From contig JAJZDX010000030.1 of NCBI GenBank assembly GCA_021805865.1, positions 1 to 53,847 on the forward strand: DNA of 53,847 nt, given 5' to 3'. The notes under the pieces are model-generated. The model did not search any database. It saw nothing but the letters and a program-made list of their open reading frames with translations, and was not told the DNA's origin. The translations under genes and the position numbers were made by a program. Origin of the DNA: Pseudomonadota bacterium. Lineage in GTDB: Bacteria; Pseudomonadota; Gammaproteobacteria; Steroidobacterales; Steroidobacteraceae. Below are positions 1 through 7,522 of the stretch, piece by piece; position 1 is the first letter of the stretch, and every line of letters starts with the position of its first letter.

Positions 1-125
1 CCGAGGAAAATCCGAGTCGCTTCGACGACCTCATCTCTCAGTCCGTTGTACAGATCGTCATGCACCTGCTCGGTCAACTCCTGATCGTTCAGGTCGCGCA
101 GATTGAACTCGCTCTCGTCTGTCAT
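1..125 (-). CDS. Corrinoid (B12-binding) methyl-carrier protein, N-terminus only
   Basis: Only the first 41 codons are inside the window; the gene runs off the left edge. The ATG is at 125, preceded on the minus strand by GGGAG about 7 nt upstream. The peptide begins MTDESEFNLRDLNDQELTEQ and continues with HDDLYNGLRDEVVEATRIFL. This acidic helical start resembles the N-terminal helical-bundle domain of small corrinoid proteins (MtbC/MtgC-like) that accept methyl groups from MttB-family enzymes. The B12-binding DxHxxG motif would lie outside the window, so the call rests on the N-terminal pattern as I remember it plus context: it is the third gene of the minus-strand run mttB1, MFS, this gene. 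If correct it would carry the methyl group from the MttB proteins to a folate methyltransferase not seen here. Confidence 0.6.
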   Translation of the reverse strand, partial: MTDESEFNLRDLNDQELTEQVHDDLYNGLRDEVVEATRIFL

Positions 126-246
126 GCTAGCTCCCGATAGGGTCTTGCCGGTTGAAGGGTAATGGAGAGGGGCCGGAAAGCTGGTGGAATTGCGACTGCC
201 GCATGCCCATAGACGACATCCCGCCAGTCAAGCGCGTGTCCCTTGA

Positions 247-1596
247 TCAATGTCTCATCTCCCCGGCGGAACCCTCGCGAGACTCAGGCTGCGGCGGGGC
301 GCCTGCGGGGCCACCCTGGGGGGCGGCGGCGTCCGAGAGGGCCAGGGGATTGGTGGCGATCCGCGGCCCCGGTCCCTGCGGGCCGGCGGCCACGAACCGG
401 CCTTTGAGCTCTGCCGGCACGGACTGCCGGCGGCGCTTGCGCCACAGGTCGTAGGCGCTGAGGAGGAACGTGAGCGAGGCGAGCGTCGCGAAGTAGGATC
501 TCGGGCCAAAGGCGGCGATGAGGCTGCCGAGCACCACGGGACTGATGGCAGCGCCCAACCCGTTCAGGCGCAGCAGCGCGCCGCTGGCGGCGACCATCTG
601 GGAGGATTCCAGCTGATCGTTCACGTGCGACACCCCGAGTGAGTAGATCGTGAACGCCATGACGCTGAACGAGCCCGTCATGGCCAGGAAGACAATTTGA
701 GGAAGGTGGCGGAACACCGCCAGTACCGTTGCGCACACCCCCGCGATGAGGCATACGCCGGCGATCACGGTGCGCCGGTCGATGCGGTCGGACAGTCGGC
801 CGACCGGATACTGGCCCAGGACGGCGGCCAGCACGCTCACCCCCATGAACGTGGCCACTCCCGAGGTGCTGAGGCCGGAGAGCTGCGCGTAGACCGGCCC
901 CATCGAATAGACGCTCGAGGTCACCATGCCGGCGATGGTCACCGCGACCACCCCGAGCGGGGAGTCGCGGTAGAGCTCCCGGTAGCTCACCTTGCGCGGC
1001 AGGGCGATCTCCGGCGCCCGCTGAGCGGCGATCAGGATGGGCACCATGGCGAGGGAGATGAAGGCCCCGGCCAGCAGGAAGGGTGTCGCGGTGCGCGGGT
1101 TGGCCGGAATCAGCAGGAACTGGGCACCGCCGAGCCCGATGTAGAGCACGGCCATATAAACGGCGAACAGCCGGCCGCGGGTTGCACGGGTCGAGGTGTC
1201 GTTGAGCCAGCTCTCTACCACGACATAGATGGCCGCAAAGCTCAGCCCCGAGATCCCGCGCAACAGCGCCCAGGAGAGCGGGTGCACGAATATGCCCTGC
1301 ACCAGAATGGCCGCCGAGGCAACCGCCGCCATCGCGGCGAACACCCGGATGTGCCCGACGCGCCGGACCAGATGGGGAGCTGCCGCCGTCCCGAAGAGGT
1401 ACCCGAGGTAGTAGCACGACATCACGATGCCGGTGACCGGGGCGGCAAACCCCTCGAGCGTGGCGCGCAGACTGATCTCGGTGCTCTGCAAGCCCGCCCC
1501 GAGCATGAGAATGCCCACGCCCAGCAGCAGCTGCCAGGTCGCCGAGAGCGCACTCGAGGGGGGATGAAGGCCTTCGCCTTCCTGTGGGGAGCTCAC
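247..1596 (-). CDS. MFS transporter (YcaD-like), between mttB1 and the corrinoid gene
   Basis: Predicted inner-membrane major facilitator with about 12 hydrophobic segments, starting LLLGVGILMLGAGLQSTEIS and containing the family-style loop GRLSDRIDRR between the halves. The segments VESWLNDTS and GRLFAVYMAVLYIGLG recall YcaD-type permeases. The reading frame is open upstream to 1881, but the hydrophobic core begins only shortly after a GTG at 1596 (VSSPQEGEG), giving 449 aa; an ATG at 1683 is an alternative and neither has a strong ribosome site. The last ~50 residues form a Pro/Ala/Gly-rich cytoplasmic tail. It lies downstream of mttB1 and 121 nt upstream of the corrinoid gene on the same strand, so it probably imports the substrate or exports a product of that methyltransferase. 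Substrate unknown. Confidence 0.8.
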   Translation of the reverse strand: MSSPQEGEGLHPPSSALSATWQLLLGVGILMLGAGLQSTEISLRATLEGFAAPVTGIVMSCYYLGYLFGTAAAPHLVRRVGHIRVFAAMAAVASAAILVQGIFVHPLSWALLRGISGLSFAAIYVVVESWLNDTSTRATRGRLFAVYMAVLYIGLGGAQFLLIPANPRTATPFLLAGAFISLAMVPILIAAQRAPEIALPRKVSYRELYRDSPLGVVAVTIAGMVTSSVYSMGPVYAQLSGLSTSGVATFMGVSVLAAVLGQYPVGRLSDRIDRRTVIAGVCLIAGVCATVLAVFRHLPQIVFLAMTGSFSVMAFTIYSLGVSHVNDQLESSQMVAASGALLRLNGLGAAISPVVLGSLIAAFGPRSYFATLASLTFLLSAYDLWRKRRRQSVPAELKGRFVAAGPQGPGPRIATNPLALSDAAAPQGGPAGAPPQPESREGSAGEMRH

Positions 1597-1899
1597 GATG
1601 GGTGACTCGTCGCAGGCGTGCGGCGGAGAGAACCGCCGGATCGGAACGGGCCGCTGCTCGCTGCCGAGCCGACCGCGCGCCATGTTACCACGGTGCTGAG
1701 CGGATGTTGCGCGCCGCATCATCATGCCGCGACGCGATGGCGCGATGCATTTTCGGTATCGGCCGAGCGGCTCGCGGCCGGGGCCCGCCGGCCGGATCAG
1801 GCCGGCGCAACAGGCCGCCATCGGCCAGCGGACCGCGCGTGGGCCGCGGGGAATCCGCCCGTGCGCGAATTCCGCGGACATTGACGATACGCGGGCCCT
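1597..1899 (-). other. Intergenic gap between mttB1 and the MFS gene
   Basis: About 300 bp with no convincing gene on either strand. On the transcribed minus strand it holds an 8-bp GC hairpin (1786-1807) soon after mttB1. The MFS frame is open through much of the gap, so part of it may be coding if an upstream start such as the ATG at 1683 is used. Confidence 0.5.
1786..1807 (-). terminator. GC hairpin downstream of mttB1
   Basis: CGCCGGCC and GGCCGGCG form a perfect 8-bp stem around a 6-nt loop. There is no U-tract, so it may attenuate or protect the mttB1 3' end rather than terminate fully. Confidence 0.35.
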
Positions 1900-3450
1900 T
1901 CAGGCCATCTCATCCGGCAGCGCGGCTTTTCTGCGCGCGATGAACTCCCGCAGCGCCTCGTCCTTCGCCGGCTCGAGCGCTGGCGCCTCGTAGCTCTCGA
2001 GCATCGCCTTCCAGCGCTTGTTGGCCCGAGCCAGGTGATCCTGCGCTCCCTCCGCGCTCCACTGCTCGAAGGAATTGTTGTCCGAGAGCTCGAAATCGTA
2101 GAAAGCCGTCTCGAAATTGGCCAGAGTGTGCCCGGATCCGAGGAAGTGCTTCCCCGGCCCGACCTCATGGAACGCCTCGAGCGCGAAGGCGTTCTCATCG
2201 AGCGCCAGTCCCCGGGCAAGGGTGTGCAGGGCGCCGCACTGATCCACGTCCATGACGAACTTTTCGTAGGACATGACGAGGGCCCCTTCGAGCCAGCCCG
2301 CCGAATGCAGTATGAAGTTCGCGCCGGCGAGAAATGCGGGCCACATCGAATTGGCGCTCTCGTAGGCGGCCTGCGCGTCGGGCACCTTGGATGCGCAGAG
2401 ATTGCCGCCGCAGCGCAACGGAACGCCGAGCCTGCGGGCGAGCTGCCCGATGGCGAAGTAGGCGAGGGCGGGCTCGGGAGTGCCGAAGGTCGGGGCGCCG
2501 CTGCGCAACGACATCGAAGAGAGGAAGTTGCCGAGAACGGCCGGTGAGCCGGGACGCTCGAGCTGGCCGAGCGCGAGGCAGAACATGGCCTCGGCGAAGC
2601 ACTGTGCGAGACCTCCCGCCGTGGTGACCGGCCCCATCGCTCCGCCCAGGATGAACGGTACGCACACCGGGGCCTGGTTGGCGGCGGCGTAGGTGCGGAT
2701 GACGCGGCTCGACTCGCCATCGAGAACGAGCGGGGAGTTGACGTTGACGTTGCCCAGAATGACGCAATTGCTCGCGACGAAGTCCTCTCCAAACAGGATC
2801 CGGCACAGGTCGATCGAGTCCGCCGCCCTTGCCGCGGTGGTGACCGATCCCATGAACGGCTTGTCGGAATAGCGCATGTGGGCGTACACCATGTCGAGGT
2901 GGCGCTTGCTCACCGGCACGTCGACGGGCTCGCACACGGTGCCGCCCGAGTGGTGCAGCCAGGGGGAAAGATACGCCAGCTTCACGAAATTGTTGAAATC
3001 CCCGATCGTCCCGTAGCGCCTGCCGCGGTCGAGGTCGGATACGAAAGGCGAGCCGTAGGCCGGCGAGAGCACGGTGTTCCTGCCACCGATCCGCACGCTG
3101 CGCGCGGGGTTGCGCGCGTGCTGGACGAACTCGCCCGGGGCGGTGCGGCGAACGATTTGCCGGGCGAGTCCTGCCGGCACGTGCACCCGCCACTCGTCCT
3201 TGATGGTCGCGCCCGCCTGCCGCCAGAGAGCGATGGCCTCGGCATCGCCACGGATCTCCAGGCCGATCTGCTCGAGCAGCCGGTCGGCGTGCCGCTCGAC
3301 GGCTTCGAGCCCCTCGGGCGAGAGCAGCTCGTAGGGCGGTATGGCGCGGGTGATGTACGCCGGGCCCGCCGGGCGCAGGGCGCGCTGCGCCTTGCGTGAT
3401 TCCCGGGCGCTCGGCCGGGCTCTGCGCGGCACTGCCGCTTCGTCGGTCAT
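1900..3450 (-). CDS. MttB-family cobalamin-dependent methyltransferase, paralogue 1
   Basis: A 516-aa member of the trimethylamine methyltransferase (MttB/MtgB) superfamily. Such enzymes move a methyl group from a quaternary or tertiary amine onto a Co(I) corrinoid protein in the cytoplasm. Family hallmarks visible are PPYELLSPEGLEAVERHADR near the N-terminus, NVNSPL, FILGGAMGPVTTAGG, SGAPTFGTPEP, LHSAGWLEGALVMSYEK and GPGKHFLGSGHTLANFETAFY near the C-terminus. The frame is open without an amber codon, so this is the non-pyrrolysine type whose best-studied member demethylates glycine betaine. The start is ATG 3450 (MTDEAAV) with GAGGGG about 7 nt upstream; the frame extends to 3546 but that would cover the promoter. 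It is transcribed away from the AraC gene, from a promoter sharing a conserved box with two other operons. Differences from paralogues 2 and 3 in the core suggest another substrate. Confidence 0.9.
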   Translation of the reverse strand: MTDEAAVPRRARPSARESRKAQRALRPAGPAYITRAIPPYELLSPEGLEAVERHADRLLEQIGLEIRGDAEAIALWRQAGATIKDEWRVHVPAGLARQIVRRTAPGEFVQHARNPARSVRIGGRNTVLSPAYGSPFVSDLDRGRRYGTIGDFNNFVKLAYLSPWLHHSGGTVCEPVDVPVSKRHLDMVYAHMRYSDKPFMGSVTTAARAADSIDLCRILFGEDFVASNCVILGNVNVNSPLVLDGESSRVIRTYAAANQAPVCVPFILGGAMGPVTTAGGLAQCFAEAMFCLALGQLERPGSPAVLGNFLSSMSLRSGAPTFGTPEPALAYFAIGQLARRLGVPLRCGGNLCASKVPDAQAAYESANSMWPAFLAGANFILHSAGWLEGALVMSYEKFVMDVDQCGALHTLARGLALDENAFALEAFHEVGPGKHFLGSGHTLANFETAFYDFELSDNNSFEQWSAEGAQDHLARANKRWKAMLESYEAPALEPAKDEALREFIARRKAALPDEMA

Positions 3451-3498
3451 GGGGCGTTTCCCCTCGGTCGCATCCGCAATGGTTGCATGAGCATCCGC

Positions 3499-3562
3499 GA
3501 CGATAGCGCCGCGCCGCGCGCCCGGGTCTTGGTTCCCGTGTACCATTGCTAGGAGTTCGGCC
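3499..3562 (-). promoter_or_regulatory. CCTAGCAA-N40-TATCGTC promoter for mttB1 (site A)
   Basis: On the minus strand the 17-mer GGCCGAACTCCTAGCAA (3562 to 3546) is followed by exactly 40 nt and then TATCGTC (3505 to 3499), a -10-like element about 50 nt before the mttB1 start. The same 17-mer and spacing recur at 4704-4767, and a 13/17 version at 11473-11536. A CAA trinucleotide lies 15-17 nt after the box at all three sites. No good -35 hexamer is present, as expected for activator-dependent promoters. Likely activator: the neighbouring AraC-family protein (inference). Confidence 0.7.
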
Positions 3563-3620
3563 AGGACTGCGATCGAGGAGGGGATTCGTTGCGGCGCGCT
3601 CGGGCGGAGAATCGTTCATC

Positions 3621-4700
3621 GTGACTTCGGAAAGCCATAAGCCCGGTGAGGGACACGACGGCTGGTGCGGCAACCAGGGGCTGTTCCGGGCGATGCTGGC
3701 CGGGCCCGGCCACACCCTTGCCGATGCCTTCGCAAGCCTCGAGCGCGCCCCCCATGTCGAGCGGATCCTGCGCCACCCGACGCGGGAGGTGATCGGCGCG
3801 CGCGTGGCCGTCGCCCCGGAGGAGGGCGAGGGCTATTGGGAATTCACCCGCATCCGTGACGAGATCTACGTCGTGGTCGCCAACTTCGCCTACAAGGATC
3901 CGCGGGTCGAGCTGGTGCCCGGCGACGGGCTCGTGCAATTCGACTTCAAGATCTCGGGCGACCTGACCCTCGCGGTGAGCCGCACCGAGCCGGTGAGATG
4001 GAACCGCCCATCGCTCCTGGTGTGGTCACAGCCGAAGGGTGTGGACATCAGCGAGTGGACCGCGCCGCGCGCCCGCGAGCAATTCATCATCGTCAGCATG
4101 CGGCCCGAGTTTCTTGCGCAGACGTTCCTGCCCTCGGCGGTGGAGGTGCCCGAGCCGCTCAAGGCGTTCGCCTCGAGCTCCGGGGAGAGGATCAACTACT
4201 GCCAGCATCCGCTGTCCTCGCAGACGCTCGAGGTCGCCACGCGGCTCCTCAACAATCAGCAGGTCGGTCCGCTGGCGCTCGTATACACCGAGGCGCTGGC
4301 GCTCGAGCTGGTCTGTCACGCGGTGGCGAGCCTGTGCGCGCTCACCGGGGCGCCGGCGGAGCAGTACAGCGACCGTGAGCTCAAGTGCCTGCATTCGGCG
4401 CGCGCCATCCTGATGCGCCAGTTCGCGCCCGCACCCACGATCGACAAGCTCGCCCGCTCGGTCGGCATGTCGAAGTCGATCCTCACCAAGGGCTTCAAGG
4501 CCGTCTTCGGTGAAACGATCTTCGATTTCAGCCTGCGCTGCCGGATGCGCCACGCCCTCACCCTGATCCGCGATCAGGGGGGCTCCGTCGAGCAGGCCGG
4601 CGAGGCGATCGGCTACGCCCATCCCACCTCCTTCACCACGGCCTTCCGCCGCCATTTCGGCATGCGCCCGATCGACGTGCGCCGCGGCAAGTCGCGCTGA
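3621..4700 (+). CDS. AraC-family transcriptional regulator, probable activator of the CCTAGCAA regulon
   Basis: A 359-aa DNA-binding regulator with a cupin-like N-terminal sensor half (about residues 25-230) and a C-terminal AraC double helix-turn-helix, seen as PTIDKLARSVGMSKSILTKG and then GEAIGYAHPTSFTTAFRRHF. The start chosen is GTG 3621, 10 nt after GGCGGAGA; a longer TTG start at 3546 would fall inside the shared promoter box. The gene is divergent from mttB1 and upstream of TonB receptor 1. Identical 17-bp boxes lie on both sides of it, pointing outwards, which makes it the natural candidate for binding them. Its ligand is presumably the N-methylated substrate or an intermediate (inference). 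Confidence 0.88.
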   Translation: MTSESHKPGEGHDGWCGNQGLFRAMLAGPGHTLADAFASLERAPHVERILRHPTREVIGARVAVAPEEGEGYWEFTRIRDEIYVVVANFAYKDPRVELVPGDGLVQFDFKISGDLTLAVSRTEPVRWNRPSLLVWSQPKGVDISEWTAPRAREQFIIVSMRPEFLAQTFLPSAVEVPEPLKAFASSSGERINYCQHPLSSQTLEVATRLLNNQQVGPLALVYTEALALELVCHAVASLCALTGAPAEQYSDRELKCLHSARAILMRQFAPAPTIDKLARSVGMSKSILTKGFKAVFGETIFDFSLRCRMRHALTLIRDQGGSVEQAGEAIGYAHPTSFTTAFRRHFGMRPIDVRRGKSR

Positions 4701-4703
4701 TGC

Positions 4704-4767
4704 GGCCGAACTCCTAGCAAATCCCCTGCGCCAACAAAGGTGGCTCGAGCCCGGCGCGCGTATCGTC
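4704..4767 (+). promoter_or_regulatory. CCTAGCAA-N40-TATCGTC promoter for TonB receptor 1 (site B)
   Basis: GGCCGAACTCCTAGCAA at 4704-4720 begins just after the AraC stop codon and is the exact inverse copy of 3546-3562. It is followed by exactly 40 nt and TATCGTC at 4761-4767. The receptor ATG lies about 100 nt further on. Same architecture as sites A and C. Confidence 0.7.
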
Positions 4768-4864
4768 CGGCCACGAGGCATGCGGTCGCATGGCGTCCGG
4801 TCGAGAACCGGGGCGCTCGGTCGCGCCCGTCAGTCAAGACAACCAGCTCTCGGGGGCGATCTCG

Positions 4865-7417
4865 ATGAAATGCTCGAATTCAAGGCGCGGCGGCGCCGTG
4901 TCGGCAACTGCGGCGCGCGGACGAGCGCTCACCACGGTCGGCGCGGCTGTGTGCTTCGCTCTCTATGGCGCCGCCCATCTGCAGGCGACGCATGCCTCCG
5001 AGGCTGCCGATCAGGCGGGACGGTCGAGCTCCTCGGCCGCCGCCTCCGGCGGGCAGGCGCAGGCGCTTCGGGAGATCATCGTCACCGCGAGCCGCCGGCG
5101 GGAGACCATCCAGTCCGTTCCGTACAGCATCACCGTCGTCACGCCGCAGCAGCTCGCCAACGCCGGCGTCACCAACCTCTCCTCCCTCGCCAATTACGTG
5201 CCGGGGGTCAGCATGTTCGACTACGGCGCGCGGTTCGCGGGCGCCGTGCAACCGACCATCCGCGGCATCAACGCCAACGGCGAGCCCAGGGGATTCCGCT
5301 CCTTCGAGCAGAGTCCGGTGGGCATCTATGTCAACAACTCCCCGCTCGAGGGCTACATCCAGCTCATCGACCTGAAACGCATCGAAGTGCTGCGCGGCCC
5401 GCAGGGCACGCTCTACGGCGCCGGGGCGCTCGCCGGCGCAATCCGGCTGATCCCGAACGAGCCGCGGCTCAACCGCGTGTCCGGCTGGGCACAGGTGGGA
5501 GGGGACAGCATCGCGCACTCGAGCGGCAAGGGCTATACGCTCGCCGGAGTCATCAACCTGCCGATCGGCCATCACTTGGCGTTTCGAGCCGCCGCCAAGT
5601 ACGACGACCAGCCCGGCTGGATCAATGTCTACGGGCTGCTCAAGCGCTCCAACCCGGGAGTGAGCGGCGTGCCGCTGCTCGCCAATCCGTCCGATCCCGT
5701 GAGCAGCTCCGGGATCTACGGCCATCGCACGGACTGGAATTACGAGAAGACCTTCACCGGGCGCGCCGCGCTCCTCTGGCAGCCGACCGAGAGCTTCAAG
5801 GCTCTGCTTGCGATCCTGCACAGCGGGCTGCGCGGTGACGGCGGACCGCAGGTGAATCCGAATTTCCCGGGCGGGGTCTCCCCGCTCGATCCCAACGTCA
5901 CCCTGCCGCCCGGCGGGCCCTATCAGGAATTCTCCCAGATCAACCAGCCCTACTCGCGCTACACCAATCTCACCAGCCTCGACATGAGCTACGATCTGGG
6001 ATTCGCCACGCTCTCCTCGACGAGCTCCTATCAGACGACCACGGGGCGGACTCTGGAAGACGACACCTATAACATCGCCGGCACCGCCGGCGGCTTCTGG
6101 ATACCGTACTACGCCGGCACCCCGGCCAATCCGCGCTTCGTCTACGATTATCAGTTCGGCGACTCCGAGCATACCTTCACCCAGGAAGTGCGGCTCGTCT
6201 CGAAGACCCCGCTCTGGCACCGGCTCGACTACGTCTTCGGGGCGTTCTACGAGACTCAGCGGCGCGGGGGAAGCTGGACCATCGCAAACCCCGGCTCGCC
6301 CGAGCGCTCGGTCGCTCAGGGCTGCACCTCCCCGGTCTATTACGGCTCGGCCTATCCGGACTGCCTGGTCACGAGCGGTCCAAACGACGTCACGTTCACG
6401 CAGGTCGATACGCAGCACTTTCAGCAGGAGTCCGTCTACGGCGACCTCACTTTGCACGTTACCGGACGCCTCGACATCACCGGCGGCTTACGGCACTTCG
6501 TGCAGCAGTTCACCGACGCGCAGCTGTACCTCGATTACACGTTCCCGACGCTGATTCCGGCAACGCCGCGCAGCGCCCCCGCGTCGGCCAACATCGGAAA
6601 GCTCGACGTGTCCTACGAATACGCCGGCGATCAGTACGTGTACGCCCTCTGGTCCCAGGGCTTTCGCCGCGGTGGCGCCAACTCGGTGCCAGTGACCGGA
6701 CCATTCGCGGAAAGTCCGTTGCTCTCGGACTACAAGCCAGATCGGACCAACAACTACGAGGTGGGCTTGAAGGGCCGGTTCGCCAACGGGCTGAGCTACG
6801 CATTCGACGTGTTCGACATCTATTGGGACAACCCGCAGATCTTCGAGAGCCTGCCCTCCGGGAACCTGGCCGTCTTCAACGGCAATACCGCCCAGTCGAA
6901 GGGCGTCGAGTTCCAGTCGGCCGGGCCGCTGTTCGTGCCGGGACTGACGTACAACTTCGGCGTGTCGTACGCCGACGCCAAGCTCACCAGCAACTTCTCG
7001 CTGCCGGCGAACAACGGCGCGGGGGTGATCGTGCCGGGCCTGATCACGGGCGAGGCGGGCGACCGGCTCCCCGGAAGCCCGAGGACCAGCATCACCGCCG
7101 CGCTCAACTACCAGCACGTGCTCACCCCGGGCTACATGCTCGCGCTCTCGGTAAACGGCAGCTATCACAGTTCGATCAGGATGGGGTTGCCGACGGGCAA
7201 TGTGCCGGCGCAGCGGTCTTCGAGCTATCTCGTGATGAACATGTCGGCCTCGATCAGCCACGATCCCATGCGCTACACGCTCTACGTCACGAACCTGCTC
7301 GACAAGGAGGAGCTGCTGGTGCCGCCGCCGCTGCCGAACGCGTTCGACAACCTCACGAACGACACCATCGTGAACCAGCCGCGGATGATCGGCGCCCGTG
7401 TGACGTACCTCTTCTGA
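4865..7417 (+). CDS. TonB-dependent outer-membrane receptor 1
   Basis: An 850-aa outer-membrane beta-barrel that uses TonB energy to import a ligand. The start is the ATG at 4865 (MKCSNSRRGG), followed by a positively charged n-region and a signal peptide ending near ATHASEA; an in-frame ATG at 4790 would add 25 unlikely residues before the signal. A TonB-box-like REIIVTASRRR follows the mature N-terminus, then a plug domain (PYSITVVTPQQLANAGVTNL, RIEVLRGPQGTLYGAGALAG), then a barrel ending in phenylalanine (ARVTYLF). Its promoter carries the CCTAGCAA box shared with mttB1 and the DgcA-like operon, and a secreted peptidase follows it. Free betaines cross porins, so a TonB receptor hints at a larger conjugated ligand (inference). 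Confidence 0.93.
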   Translation: MKCSNSRRGGAVSATAARGRALTTVGAAVCFALYGAAHLQATHASEAADQAGRSSSSAAASGGQAQALREIIVTASRRRETIQSVPYSITVVTPQQLANAGVTNLSSLANYVPGVSMFDYGARFAGAVQPTIRGINANGEPRGFRSFEQSPVGIYVNNSPLEGYIQLIDLKRIEVLRGPQGTLYGAGALAGAIRLIPNEPRLNRVSGWAQVGGDSIAHSSGKGYTLAGVINLPIGHHLAFRAAAKYDDQPGWINVYGLLKRSNPGVSGVPLLANPSDPVSSSGIYGHRTDWNYEKTFTGRAALLWQPTESFKALLAILHSGLRGDGGPQVNPNFPGGVSPLDPNVTLPPGGPYQEFSQINQPYSRYTNLTSLDMSYDLGFATLSSTSSYQTTTGRTLEDDTYNIAGTAGGFWIPYYAGTPANPRFVYDYQFGDSEHTFTQEVRLVSKTPLWHRLDYVFGAFYETQRRGGSWTIANPGSPERSVAQGCTSPVYYGSAYPDCLVTSGPNDVTFTQVDTQHFQQESVYGDLTLHVTGRLDITGGLRHFVQQFTDAQLYLDYTFPTLIPATPRSAPASANIGKLDVSYEYAGDQYVYALWSQGFRRGGANSVPVTGPFAESPLLSDYKPDRTNNYEVGLKGRFANGLSYAFDVFDIYWDNPQIFESLPSGNLAVFNGNTAQSKGVEFQSAGPLFVPGLTYNFGVSYADAKLTSNFSLPANNGAGVIVPGLITGEAGDRLPGSPRTSITAALNYQHVLTPGYMLALSVNGSYHSSIRMGLPTGNVPAQRSSSYLVMNMSASISHDPMRYTLYVTNLLDKEELLVPPPLPNAFDNLTNDTIVNQPRMIGARVTYLF

Positions 7418-7443
7418 GCGCGAAGCGCTCCACAAACGGTACG

Positions 7444-7477
7444 GCCACGGCCCGCGCCTGCAGGCGCGGGCCGTGGC
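7444..7477. terminator. Perfect 34-bp palindrome between TonB receptor 1 and the S9 peptidase
   Basis: Bases 7444-7477 read identically on both strands (core GCGCCTGCAGGCGC), giving a stem of up to about 15 bp with a minimal loop in the RNA. It begins 27 nt after the receptor stop and ends 46 nt before the peptidase start. With no U-run it may uncouple expression of the two genes, protect mRNA ends, or be a protein-binding site. Confidence 0.5.
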
Positions 7478-7522
7478 GCGGCGCTGCAGCTCCGGGGCGA
7501 TTATTCGGGGAGAGGGAACATC

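Noticed and set aside
1883-1889. Another TATCGTC (minus strand) after mttB1 as a fourth regulon promoter
   Set aside because: The sequence 40 nt upstream has no CCTAGCAA box; a 7-mer match alone is weak.
3546-4720. Inverted 17-bp repeats around the AraC gene as ends of a mobile cassette
   Set aside because: A third related copy at 11473 and the constant 40-nt distance to a TATSGTC element fit operators better; no target duplications or transposase were seen.
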